A stretch of DNA of 14,769 bases from Trachelipus rathkii. Lineage: Eukaryota; Arthropoda; Malacostraca; Isopoda; Trachelipodidae. Positions 1-7,970 of this stretch are shown here, piece by piece (the first letter of the stretch is position 1; each line of letters begins with the position of its first letter). Position numbers and translations under genes: made by a program. The DNA lies in contig JABUQX010086792.1 in the NCBI GenBank assembly GCA_015478945.1, positions 15,001 to 29,769 on the forward strand. The letters run 5' to 3'. A model generated the notes under the pieces. It did no database searches. It was not told the DNA's origin and worked only from the letters and a program-made list of their open reading frames with translations.

Positions 1-126
1 CAGATGGACGGATTGAAAACAGAAGGGAGAAATAAAAGAGAAGAAACTGAAAGAAGAAAGGGAAAAAAAGAAAAAAGAGAAAAAAGATACCCCCCTTTGG
101 GAAGGTTGGAAAGAACTTGTAAGTAG
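1..126 (+). other. Lys/Glu/Arg-rich open frame entering from the window edge
   Basis: A reading frame is open from base 1 to a TAG at 124-126 (41 codons). It is strongly charged, with a Lys/Glu/Arg run in the middle and a less biased tail (YPPLGRLERTCK). The underlying DNA is a purine-rich A/G tract, and such tracts often stay open by chance because they cannot easily form stop codons. It could be the end of an exon or just low-complexity DNA. No family was recognised. Confidence 0.15.
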
Positions 127-192
127 CAGTCTAAATAGCTTTCAGCCAGTAAAAGATGAGAAGGCTTTTTAGAATGAGATTACTGGCCAGAT

Positions 193-426
193 TTAATTGT
201 ATGCAATAATTTTAGTTGTTGGGAAAATATATTTAGCGATTCCGAGATTATAAAAAGAAGCATAATATTTTTGAAACTTGTCAAAATTTGAGGGAGCTGT
301 TGCAAAATTTTCGTCAAGATCAAGATTTCTGTTTTCATATGATTTTAATATGAATATAAAAATATATATTATATCTGAAATTATAATGGATGAGCAAGCA
401 AGTATTTGCAATTTAGGTCTCTTCAT
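193..426 (-). CDS. hypothetical small membrane-anchored protein (weak candidate)
   Basis: This is a 77-codon frame starting MKRPKLQILACSS on the - strand. A short basic N-terminus (Lys2, Arg3, Lys5) is followed by a hydrophobic stretch at about residues 8-27, rich in Ile, Phe and Tyr. A polar segment follows (SYENRNLDLDENFATAPSNF) and then an aromatic C-terminal third. The layout would suit a signal anchor or a type II membrane protein with a short luminal stem. Evidence against: the region is AT-rich, where Ile/Phe/Tyr/Lys frames arise by chance, and no homologous family, promoter or polyadenylation signal was identified. It lies outside the large inverted repeat, opposite to the other coding-like fragments of the window. 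It could equally be one exon of a longer gene. Confidence 0.2.
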   Translation of the reverse strand: MKRPKLQILACSSIIISDIIYIFIFILKSYENRNLDLDENFATAPSNFDKFQKYYASFYNLGIAKYIFPTTKIIAYN

Positions 427-434
427 GGAAATTA

Positions 435-605
435 ATGGTTAATTTTAAAGATGAATTGAATTGGGATATGTAATATTCTAATAACACAAATCGCAGTAAT
501 TATCGTGGCGCAGATGAAAATTTGGATATAAGTGACACATCAGATAAACGAATGAGGAATTAATCTTCGGGAATGGGCTTATTGAAGGGCAATGGGACAT
601 CCTAA
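435..605 (+). pseudogene. coding-like fragment just left of the inverted repeat, with in-frame stops
   Basis: One frame begins with ATG at 435 (MVNFKDELNWDM), meets TAA at 471, then reads YRGADENLDISDTSDKRMRN between the stops at 471 and 561. It continues to a third stop at 603. The peptide between the first two stops is hydrophilic and of ordinary protein composition, unlike the Phe/Ile/Lys frames typical of AT-rich noncoding DNA. The frame ends where similarity between the two arms begins (590-643). The right flank has a + strand frame starting at the equivalent place, so this may be one side of a gene split by the inverted repeat. No family was recognised, and chance openness is a real alternative. 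Confidence 0.2.
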
Positions 606-642
606 CTCGAATATTATATATTTTATATATTATGGGCGACAG

Positions 643-806
643 GGGCCTAGTCAACTCCGGCCAGTAGTAAAACTAGAGGCATTCCGGTCGTGTCCCTGGT
701 GGCCCGGCCTGCAGAACTGCCCAGTCCAGGACACCTTACTGAGGCTTTTTTGGATCCCCTCCCATTGGTGTAATTTTTATGGGAATACTCAAGCTTAACC
801 TTTCAT
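643..806. repeat. outer terminal block of the left arm
   Basis: A GC-richer block that pairs with 12264-12420. Anchors are CAGAACTGCCCAG (713) against CTGGGCAGTTTCTG, GGCTTTTTTGG (742), GGAATACTCA (782) and GGTGTTTTTTAGTGC (806). Read outward on the - strand it gives a short frame containing EYSHKNYTNG and GSKKASV, which matches EYSKNYGAKKAV in the right arm. Read inward it gives a frame containing RLFWIPSHWCNFYGNTQ, matching RLFWHRNFWNTQ in the right arm. Nucleotide conservation supports both, so the coding strand cannot be decided by eye. A 68-codon ATG frame on + (592-798) overlaps the outer border and is not called as a gene. Confidence 0.6.
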
Positions 807-808
807 GG

Positions 809-942
809 TGTTTTTTAGTGCTTTATTTTATATTATTCTTTTTTAGATTTTATGTTATTTATTTTTTTTTTTTTTTTTTTTTTAGATGTTCAATTTATTT
901 TTATTTTTTTTTTTTATTTATTTATTATATTTTTTTTTTTTT
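809..942. repeat. T-rich low-complexity tract, left arm
   Basis: Long T runs broken by single A, G or C bases. The mirror copy is the A-rich tract 12136-12274. The Phe-rich frames across it are composition artefacts. Confidence 0.85.
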
Positions 943-1100
943 GTCGCGGATTGTCCCCCCCCTTTTAAGGGTGGGGGGGCGGTTTCTGGAGTTCACCAAC
1001 GCTTTTCGCTTAACCGAGCAGGCCTCCGCCGAACCGCGCCGAACGCGCAGCCCCGCACCGCACCGCACCGCACCGGGTGCAGTGCTTCACCAAGCCGGAC
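943..1100. repeat. CpG-rich block with poly-C/poly-G hairpin, left arm
   Basis: This is an abrupt GC-rich island in AT-rich DNA. It opens with a C8 run, TTTTAA, GGG, T, G7 (955-979), which can fold as a hairpin. Many CpG dinucleotides follow, then a CACCG pentamer array around 1056-1075. The right-arm copy is 11985-12135, where the same hairpin is C8, A, CCC, TTAA, G10 (12110-12135) and the pentamers are around 12015-12042. In animals such blocks can be unmethylated promoter-like DNA, but no core promoter element was identified. Confidence 0.7.
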
Positions 1101-1383
1101 CGTTTTTTTTCGCTGTTTCGCATCCTCGTTTTTTCTATATCAAAGACCATGAATTGTATTGTTAATATCACGAAATGCATCCATGACAGCATACACTGCC
1201 CATTATACACACAACACCTCATCATCCCAGTCCTTCGCTCGCTATACCCCGTTTCATTCACCGTATCATATACCCATTCATTCACTCCGTGACTGCTTTT
1301 ATCTTTTGTGCTCTCCAAGGAGGTATTCCCAATCCCCTATACCATTGTTTTCATTGAATCTATTTTCAAATTGTTTGCTTTCA
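1101..1383. repeat. pyrimidine-rich paired block, left arm
   Basis: Well-conserved partner of 11712-11985. Shared anchors are GCATCCTCGTTT, GAATGCATCCAT or its variant, CTCATCATCCCAGTCCTTC, CCCCGTTTCATTC, GTGACTGCTTT and GTGCTCTCCAAGGAGG. The arms differ by frequent indels of 1-4 bases. Open frames on both strands are not preserved between the arms, so no gene is called. Confidence 0.75.
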
Positions 1384-1498
1384 CTATAATTATTATAATA
1401 TTATATATAGAGTATATATATATATATATATATATAGTATAATATAATAGTATAATATATATTATATATAATATAAATATATATATATAGTATTATTT
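1384..1498. repeat. AT microsatellite, left arm
   Basis: Almost pure A/T with (TA)n and TATAG/TATAT variants. It is the counterpart of 11594-11711 in the right arm. Confidence 0.9.
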
Positions 1499-1499
1499 C

Positions 1500-2020
1500 T
1501 AATGTTGTATATTGACTGTCCGATGTAGAGAGAGCTACTGTAGAAATAGGAGGAGAGACTAAGCTCGCTCCACGGAGTCCGATATTCGTGAGATCTTATA
1601 TTATGCGATATTCAAGTGATCTACTTAGTAGTATATTGGGTAGGGTGATGTTGATCTCCTCTCGCATACCACTCGCTATATGCTGTATGCTGGACGAAGG
1701 TTTCCAATTAGCAGGTGATAGTAGACGTCGGGATCCGGATACGCTGGGTATCACCCTATTCTGTCAATGAGACTCCGAATCTAGTTATTTGTCGTATACT
1801 GTGCTCGACCATGTCAATAATTTGTATCTCGAGGATGTATGTACAGAGTGGTGAGTGATTATATTAGATAGAGCTCGCCATAGCGAGCTCAGAAGAACGC
1901 CATTGTCACTAGTTGATCTAGTGTTGATAGATGCTGAACTACTCTTCGAAGGAGTACGAGTTATTACCTATCTTTCTGTGATACGATACTACTCAGGTAC
2001 ATAGAAGTACAGGAGTAGGA
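1500..2020. other. left-arm-specific segment of mixed composition
   Basis: About 520 bases of near-balanced base composition with no convincing partner in the right arm, where the corresponding interval (11366-11590) is about half as long and different. A loose resemblance around 1685-1710 (GCTGGACGAAGGTTTCC against GCTGGAAGGTTTCA) suggests part of it may be a highly diverged homologue. A 60-codon + frame at 1588-1770 is unsupported. The right part (1871-2017) carries a cluster of perfect short hairpins described separately. It may be an insertion into the left arm or a replacement by gene conversion or deletion. Confidence 0.5.
1871..2017. repeat. cluster of short perfect hairpins
   Basis: Consecutive inverted repeats: GAGCTCGC-cata-GCGAGCTC (1871-1890), CACTAG-ttgat-CTAGTG (1907-1923), TACTC...GAGTA around CTTCGAAG (1940-1956), and TACTC...GAGTA enclosing GTAC-atagaa-GTAC (1990-2017). 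Four such stems in about 150 bases is unusual compared with the rest of the window. Function unknown. Confidence 0.6.
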
Positions 2021-2250
2021 AGTTCGTTTGGGTAATTTAAAAGATATGTGACGGATATACCAGTCACTAACCGAAATGGAACGTCGACCCGCCTCTTCAA
2101 GGAGTGTATAAGGGACTTTACAACTAATTGGGCCTCCGTCTGAATGCCTTTAATATATAGAATCAAATGTTATTATATAATGAGAAAGAATCATTTTTAT
2201 GCATACAAAAATTTTGGGAAATAGCTATTTCCATATAAAAGTTTAGAAGA
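2021..2250. repeat. paired block with perfect 16-bp palindrome, left arm
   Basis: The partner of 11150-11365. It contains ATACCAGTCACTAACCGAA, CGTCTGAATGCC and the perfect palindrome GGAAATAGCTATTTCC at 2217-2232, also intact at 11168-11183. No coding frame is seen. Confidence 0.8.
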
Positions 2251-2267
2251 AAGCGCATCATCGATTA

Positions 2268-2447
2268 TTGCAATTTATATATATGCATTTATAATATATA
2301 TAATATATATTATTATTATATATATTATATATAATATAATATATTATGTTATATATTAAATAAGTAAATTAGTTATAGTATAATATAAAGTAATATATTA
2401 TAGTATATACGCGAGAGAGAGAAGAGAGTAAAATCTAATTTGACTCA
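2268..2447. repeat. AT tract with short GA tract, left arm
   Basis: An (AT)n-type tract to about 2410 followed by GCGAGAGAGAGAAGAGAG (2410-2427) and TAAAATC. The mirror in the right arm is GATTTTTACTCTCGCTCTCG at 10902-10921 followed by the AT tract 10922-11140. Confidence 0.85.
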
Positions 2448-2997
2448 TTCAGACACACATACATATAGAACATACTTACACACTCACACATGACACACAC
2501 ACACACAGCACCCGTTTACGCTACTTATACAGCACACACACCACACCCGCTATGCGGGGGGGGGGCGGGGCAATACTTTATACACACACACACATACACC
2601 ACCCAAACACTTACCCACATCTGCACCTAACACACACATGCCTAAGGACACATACAGCCCACCCTAATATCACATCACACCCCACCCTTACCGACCCTGC
2701 CATGGATATACATACACACTAAACGCCTAGCTCACACTACACCTCACACGTCTACAACACTATGACACTTATGCAACACACCGTCACACCCGCTTTAGGC
2801 TATTTATACACACACACATTACGCTGGACTTTTATACACACACCATACACCAACCTGATAGGGCACTTACGCCACACCCTATACCTCACACAAGGTGGCC
2901 ACTAAGCAACATACCTAGAACACATACATCACGCTTGAAGTACATATACCACCCGTAGCTCACACCTACAGCCTACACACACACACACACACACATA
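2448..2997. repeat. degenerate CA satellite, left arm
   Basis: About 550 bases dominated by ACACAC runs interrupted by short, non-identical interludes. Some interludes recur, for example CACCCGTTTACGCTACTTATAC at 2511 in degenerate form at 2787 (CACCCGCTTTAGGCTATTTATAC), giving a hint of longer units. A G9 run with GCGGGG lies at 2558. The mirror is the GT satellite 10326-10900. Threonine/histidine-rich frames are artefacts. Confidence 0.85.
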
Positions 2998-3114
2998 GTT
3001 ATATATATAGAGAGTATATTATTATATATAGTATATATATATATATAGATATAGTAATACAATTATTAATTATATAGTTTTGTATACATATATTTATTTA
3101 GCTGGATATTTTAT
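2998..3114. repeat. third AT tract, left arm
   Basis: TATA-type low-complexity DNA between the CA satellite and the next paired block. Mirror of 10176-10325. Confidence 0.8.
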
Positions 3115-3430
3115 ATTTAAAAAAAAAATGAGTCATAGTAGATAAGGGGAACGTATCCAGAGGAATCGTTTCGGGGGTCAAGCTCGCATCAGCGACTAAT
3201 TCACACAATTGATGTAAGTCGAGTATGAGGTCATTGTAAGTTACACTCCTGAAAAGCCAGGAAAAAGCTGACCAATAACATTAAAAATTGCCAAATCTAT
3301 TGGCATACTTAAATAATGCTTGAAAATCTACGAAGATGCATGAGGTAAAAGAAAGGAAGAAAAAAAATCCAGAGTGTCTGAAATATAATCATTTTATTTA
3401 CTAAAATTTTCAGAAATTTTATTAAAAACA
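3115..3430. repeat. paired low-copy block, left arm
   Basis: Similar to the reverse complement of about 9866-10170: GATCCAGAG-like, ATCAGCG, ACAATTGATG and ATGAGTCAT anchors occur in the same order in both arms. No gene or tandem structure is seen here. Confidence 0.65.
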
Positions 3431-4240
3431 TTAACACATTACATACCTTAAAAAAGCAGTAAAATCAGTAAATCAATTAGCCGGTGTTACCTAACACCTA
3501 AGGGATTTAGCCGAGTGCTTTTGTTTTACTAGTTACTGGCTTTAACTCATGTTTAAACGGACTGGTGCTTTAAACCTCATCACTGTTTTTTAGCTGCTTT
3601 AAACTCACTATTATTAACATTGACATACCTTTTAAAGCAGTAAGATCAGTAAATCTAGACGTGTTTACTAAACCCTAATAGGGATTAGCGTGCTTTTGGT
3701 TTTACAGCTTTAACTTCTAGCTTTAACTCAGTGTTTTACTGCTTTAACTCATATGTTTTAACTGGGACTTTAACTCACATATTTAATTACATTACATATC
3801 CTTAAAGCAGTAAACTCAGTAAAAAATAGAGTTTACGATAGCACACTGCATGGGATTAGTTGATGCTTTTGTTTGTATCTGTTTTACTGCTTTAACTCAT
3901 GTTTTAACTGCTTTAACATATGTTTATACTGGCTTTAACTCATATATTTATTAACATTACTTACCTAAAGCGGTAAATCAGTAAATCAATAAGAGGTGTG
4001 ACCTAACACCAAGGAGGGATTAGTATGCTTGTTGTTTTACTGCTTTAACTTGCTTTAAACTCATGTTTTACTGCTTTAACTCATGTTTTTACTGCCTTTA
4101 ACTCGTATGTTTTTACTGCTTTAAAAACTCATGTTTTACTGCTTTAACTCATGTTTTACTGCTTTAACTCGTAATGTTTTTACTGCTTTAAAAACTCTAT
4201 GTTTTAACTGCTTTATACTCATATCTTTATTAAACATATG
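3431..4240. repeat. 20-bp minisatellite within a higher-order repeat, left arm
   Basis: The basic unit is close to GTTTTACTGCTTTAACTCAT, repeated many times, densest at 4020-4230. A longer unit recurs from about 3441, 3625, 3796 and 3957 (spacing 184, 171 and 161). Each longer unit starts with an ACATACCTTAAAGCAGTAAA-like segment, then GTAAATCAAT, a GGTGTTA-cc-TAACACC hairpin (3483-3498, degenerate 3995-4010), AGGGATTAG, TGCTTTTG and copies of the 20-bp unit. The sub-motif AAAGCAGTAAA is itself the reverse complement of TTTACTGCTTT, so the array is rich in internal foldback potential. Confidence 0.85.
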
Positions 4241-4380
4241 TTTTTTATTTTGTTTTTATATACTTTTATTTATTTTGATTATGTATTTTTATTTATTTTT
4301 ATTATTATCTTTTTTTAATTATTTTTATTTTTATTAATTTTCATACGTATGTTATTTACGTTATGACCTAATTGTTATTA
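4241..4380. repeat. T-rich tract, left arm
   Basis: TTTTTATTTATTTT-type sequence linking the 20-bp minisatellite to the CA minisatellite. The mirror is the A-rich stretch 8885-9060. No gene. Confidence 0.75.
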
Positions 4381-4414
4381 GATATTTAGAACAGCTGTAG
4401 TCGTCAGCATTCAT

Positions 4415-4670
4415 ATGGACACAGCACAACAGCACACACGACACACACTTACAACTTATACACACATTCACTATGACACTTATACACACATATACACCTA
4501 TGCACTTACATTTACCCATAGACACTTCATTTACACTTACACAGATTTACTTCAACTCACACACAGATTTACTTTCACACAGATTTACTTTACACTCACA
4601 CACAATTTACTTACACTCACACACAGATCTACTTACACACGCACACGTCACTTACGACATATAACGTATA
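4415..4670. repeat. CA minisatellite with ACACAGATTTACTT unit, left arm
   Basis: CA-rich DNA that becomes a regular array at about 4540-4635 with a unit of roughly 20-24 bases (ACTCACACACAGATTTACTT). The mirror copy is 8556-8880. Open frames here are translations of the repeat (Thr, His, Tyr rich) and are not genes. Confidence 0.85.
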
Positions 4671-5290
4671 TTTATTAAAACATTTTTATGTTTTAGATTA
4701 ATACAGTAATTTTAATATTACTCATTCAAATTCACCAAAATTTTATAAACTTTCTTGAAAACTTCTATTTACTGATCAAATCATTATCTATGAACAAAGA
4801 ATTTATTATTACCTGGTTAATTTACTTTGTTTATAAATGTTTATACTATACGAGCTTTCTAAAATAACCTTTTACTAAAATCTTTTAATGGAAATTTTAT
4901 ATTAAAAACGTATATATTTTACGGTACCTTAAATTGCAATAATATCAGTAAGTTCAGGTAAGGTCTCAGCCCCCCTAGCTATCCCTGCTACACAAGCCTA
5001 TGCCACGTTTTGTTTCCGGATTGACATTACTCGCTTGTACATACATCTTTAGCCATATGGTAGATTAAGTAAAAAATAAAAAATATAAGTTCTTCTCTGC
5101 TAACATAACATGTATTCTTTTAAAATCTTTCTAAGTTCTTATTTATTTAAAAATAACAATTTATTTCTACTTACAGTTTTATTGATTCAGCTTTGCGATT
5201 AAAATCACAAATATTTACAAGTATTTTTACAGGTAATTTGTTTATTGTTTCTTTTTATTATTATTTATTATAATCTTTACTGTACATTGA
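4671..5290. repeat. paired low-copy block, left arm
   Basis: Mirrors about 7971-8555. A degenerate minisatellite-type segment (GGTACCTTAAATTGCAATAA) is followed by GTCTCAGCCCCCCTAGC at about 4963-4979 and a block ending GCCACGTTTTG near 5010. Only the paired sequence is seen; no gene is called. Confidence 0.7.
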
Positions 5291-5350
5291 CAATTGCGCA
5301 TCACGAGAAAACACCAATCAACCACGCAACCCTTACAGAATACGAAACTG

Positions 5351-5590
5351 GACCTCTCTCTGTAAAATGTGTTGAGATAACTACCTTTAGGATCTAAATT
5401 TAGGATATCCTTTTTTGGTAAGCTCCGGGCGAATTTAGGCCTAATCCAGTGTCCAAACAATATATTTCAATACTGACCTTTTTCTGTAAAATGTGTGCAA
5501 TAACTACCTTATGGCGTAGAATTTAGGCCTAAAGCATTTAGGATATTAGCCTTTTTTGTTCCCATTGCTGATTTAGACTTGAAAAAGGTT
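5351..5590. repeat. ~125-bp tandem duplication, left arm
   Basis: Two copies begin at 5351 and 5475 with GACCT..CTGTAAAATGTGT and share TAACTACCTT, AATTTAGGCCTAA and CCTTTTTTG in the same order. The - strand frame at 5242-5460 crosses the first copy and is not preserved in the right arm, so it is not called as a gene. The right arm shows the same duplication (7676-7915). Confidence 0.65.
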
Positions 5591-6060
5591 AATTGTAATC
5601 TACAGTTATTTTGAGTTCACATTGTTATATTTATTATTTTTATAAAATATTATGCAAGCTAAACAGCTGGTTCGGTCAAGATCCTTTAAGCAGCGGTTAA
5701 GAAAGGAAATGTTTTTCCTCTTAAATTGTGATGGTCCGAAGTAATCCTATCTTATAATTGAATCCTCGTATGTGATTGGTCCGAGGAATTATTTTAACGT
5801 CTCTTTGAAAATTAACTTGTGTCTTTAGAACTTGTAATTTTTATGAGCAGGTAGCTTTATTATCTTTTAGACCACAACTCATTATAGAATAAAATCATAG
5901 TCATTTAGCTGTTAAGCGGTGCAACAAGTTATCTGATTTGTATAAAAGTTTTTATTTTTACTAAGTGTATATCATGATTTATAATAATTACTTACATTGA
6001 GGAATATTAATTATTAATTTCACTAGATAGATGATAATAATTAATTCACTAATTTTATAG
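5591..6060. repeat. paired low-copy block, left arm
   Basis: The partner of 7201-7675. It includes a short repeated motif TGGTCCGAAG/TGGTCCGAGG (5752 and 5781) and, near the inner end, two related copies of a TAATAATTAATTTCACTAG-like motif (about 6005-6050) also doubled in the right arm (about 7208-7250). No gene seen. Confidence 0.7.
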
Positions 6061-6168
6061 TAGATCACGTGAAGCAAACGACAAGAGCGCGCGCAAGCCG
6101 CGAACACGGTGCGGAACCGACCGTCATGAACTCGCCGCGTAAATATTAGTACTCGTCGCGAAAAATAT
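6061..6168. repeat. CpG-rich inner collar, left arm
   Basis: A GC-rich, CpG-dense stretch directly bordering the spacer. It begins GATCACGTGAAG (CACGTG at 6066-6071), passes through GCGCGCGCAAGCCGCG and ends TCGTCGCGAAAAATAT. The reverse complement lies at 7091-7200. The two collars frame the spacer symmetrically and might be promoter-like, but no core promoter was identified. Confidence 0.65.
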
Positions 6169-7090
6169 TTTCTTACATGATACGAGCCCGTGTGTAAACT
6201 TTCCTTACATCATTTTTTGAGTATTTTCAAAATATATATGCGCTTCTAATATTAATGAACCCGTCCATTTTAATTTCTTACTTGTTCATTTTTATTTTAT
6301 GGCACATAAAATAGATATTTGTTAAATTTATTTAAACAAGATTTAGTTTGAAAAGTACTTTTAGTTTTGTAGAAAAAAAGTATTTGTTTATTTATCCGTG
6401 AAAAGCTATATTTCCTTGGGGAAACTAGAACAACATACAACAACCGATTTGACGCTGAGCCATGTTCCTCTTTGTGGTATGTCCTTTAATATTCTTATTG
6501 TCTTAAGAATTGTATAAAACAAGTTTTATATGCCTTAAAGTTACAACTATATACGACGTAGAGTTAAAATATAGTATTCCATTCCCTCCCTTTTCAAGGG
6601 ATGTCTTTACGGTTTTAATCTCCTAACGATCCAAAGATCTCTTGTATAGTTTTATTCTAAAATATTAAAACATATATACAACATTTCATAATAAGTAAAT
6701 ACACAATGCGTGTACAATTCATAATAAACTTCCCCTCATTGTATGGGTACAAACGTAATTTCTCTTTTAATGGATTTACAGTATTGTATCTTATAGTGCA
6801 GTTATACTTTGATTCAAAATTACATCCGAAGTATTAAGTTCATACCTCTTCTATACCAGATGTTGTATGCATTCGGCAACCATCGAGAATACCTCCCTTG
6901 GTTTGTAATAAACACTGATGATACCAGGACTTTAAAATAAACTAATTAGCGCTGAACACATGTTATACAGGTTCGTAAAATTATCTTAGATACAGTAACA
7001 AACTAATATTATACTACTGAATGGAACGGTGTCCAAAAAGATATAACCTCATAGATGTATTGCCCTACCACTTGAAATAACAAACGCGAC
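6169..7090. other. central spacer between the inverted arms
   Basis: About 920 bases of AT-rich sequence without the tandem repeats seen in the arms. No frame of 60 or more codons starts here. The halves are not clearly complementary; a few short resemblances occur, such as GTTTTAAT at 6612-6619 facing ATTAAAAC at 6664-6671 near the centre. A short - strand frame (MAQRQIGCCMLF) starts in a favourable context (GAACATGGC) near 6462 but has only 12 codons. In foldback-type elements this position is the loop, which may hold a gene or be empty; here it looks empty. Confidence 0.7.
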
Positions 7091-7200
7091 CATATTTCGC
7101 GACCGCGTAGTAATCGATAGCCGGCGGTTCCATGCGTCGGTTCCGGCCACCGGTCGAGCTTTTGGGGCGCTCTTGCGTTTTGCACTTCACGATGATCTAC
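7091..7200. repeat. CpG-rich inner collar, right arm
   Basis: The inverted partner of 6061-6168: ATATTTCGCGACCGCG at the spacer side, GGTTCC and CGGTCGAGC in the middle, and CTTCACGATGATC at the far side. The left CACGTG is interrupted here by an extra base pair (CACGATG on this strand). Somewhat longer and more diverged than the low-copy blocks. Confidence 0.6.
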
Positions 7201-7675
7201 TAAGTAAATCTAGTGAATTAATTATTATCTGTTCTAGTGAAATTAATAATTATTCTCAATGTATAGTAAATTTATTATAAAATAGATATACACTAGTAAA
7301 AATAATGAAAACACTTTTAATACATAATCAGATAACTTGTGCACGCGCTTAACAGCTAAAATGGACTTATGATTTTAAAATGAGTTGGGGGTCTAAAAGG
7401 ATAATAAAGCACACCTGCTCAAATACAGTTTAAAGAAACAAGTTGTATAAGTTTTCAAAAAACGGTTAAATAATTCTCGACCATATCACATACGAGGTCA
7501 TATAGAGATAAGGATTACTCGACCAATCACAAGTAAGGAAAGAACATTTCGTTCTTAACCATGCGTTAAAGGATCTTACCGAAACAGCATGGATTTTAAA
7601 GCTTGAAATACTATTTATAAAATAATAAATAATAACAATTGATTCGTTGTTTATACTGGGAAATTACCTTGACCT
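7201..7675. repeat. paired low-copy block, right arm
   Basis: Mirror of 5591-6060, including the doubled CTAGTGAATTAATTATTAT motif and a GGATTACTCGACCAATCAC segment. No gene. Confidence 0.7.
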
Positions 7676-7970
7676 GGTAAAAGGACCTTAAATCACCATG
7701 GGAATAACAAAAAGGCTATTCCAAAGTTAGAGCATTCAACGACAGTCCTAGGACATTTTCATTTCAACACTTGCTCGGTAACAGATCAATTCATGTAATA
7801 ATTTGACTCCTGTGTAATTAAGGCCTAAATCGCTCACGGCTACAAAAAAGGTAATCTTAAATGTTAGAGCCAAAAATTAGTTATTATCATACACATTTTA
7901 CAGAGAGTAAGAGGATCAGTTTCGTATCTGTAAGGAGTGCGGTTGTTGTGTTTCTCGTGATGGATTGTCA
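7676..7970. repeat. ~130-bp tandem duplication, right arm
   Basis: Mirror of 5290-5590. The AAAAAAGG-type anchors of the two copies lie near 7709 and 7844 (about 135 apart). Copies are more diverged than on the left. The duplication is present in both arms, so it is older than the inversion. Confidence 0.55.

Larger units (their letters stand above)
643..6168 (+). repeat. left arm of a giant inverted repeat (~5.5 kb)
   Basis: The reverse complement of 7091-12420 follows this arm block by block. Examples of paired anchors are GTGCTCTCCAAGGAGG near 1309 with its complement near 11774, CCAGTCACTAACCGAA near 2060 with 11335, CACGTTTTGTTTCC near 5003 with 8220, and the CpG-rich stretch at 6061-6168 with 7091-7200. 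The sum of paired coordinates drifts only from about 13060 (outer end) to 13390 (mid arm) and 13260 (inner end), showing modest net indels. Identity by eye is roughly 75-85% outside the microsatellites. Similarity ends at GGGCCT (643-648), possibly extending to CAATGGG (590-596). No transposase or other enzyme gene is visible inside. Confidence 0.9.

Noticed and set aside
779..1165. 128- and 88-codon Phe-rich + frames
   Set aside because: Translation of the T-rich tract and the CpG block; not preserved in the right arm.
1588..1770. 60-codon + frame in the left-specific segment
   Set aside because: Short, no partner in the other arm, no recognised motif.
1871..1890. Bacterial-type terminator hairpin
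   Set aside because: A perfect stem but no following T run, no upstream gene and a eukaryotic setting.
3431..4240. CRISPR-like repeats
   Set aside because: Units are directly tandem and degenerate, without unique spacers of constant length; the context is eukaryotic.
4415..4678. Thr/His/Tyr-rich + frames
   Set aside because: Direct translations of the CA minisatellite in two phases.
5242..5460. 72-codon - strand frame starting MFGHWIRPKF
   Set aside because: Crosses a tandem duplication; the right-arm homologue is broken by frameshifts and stops.
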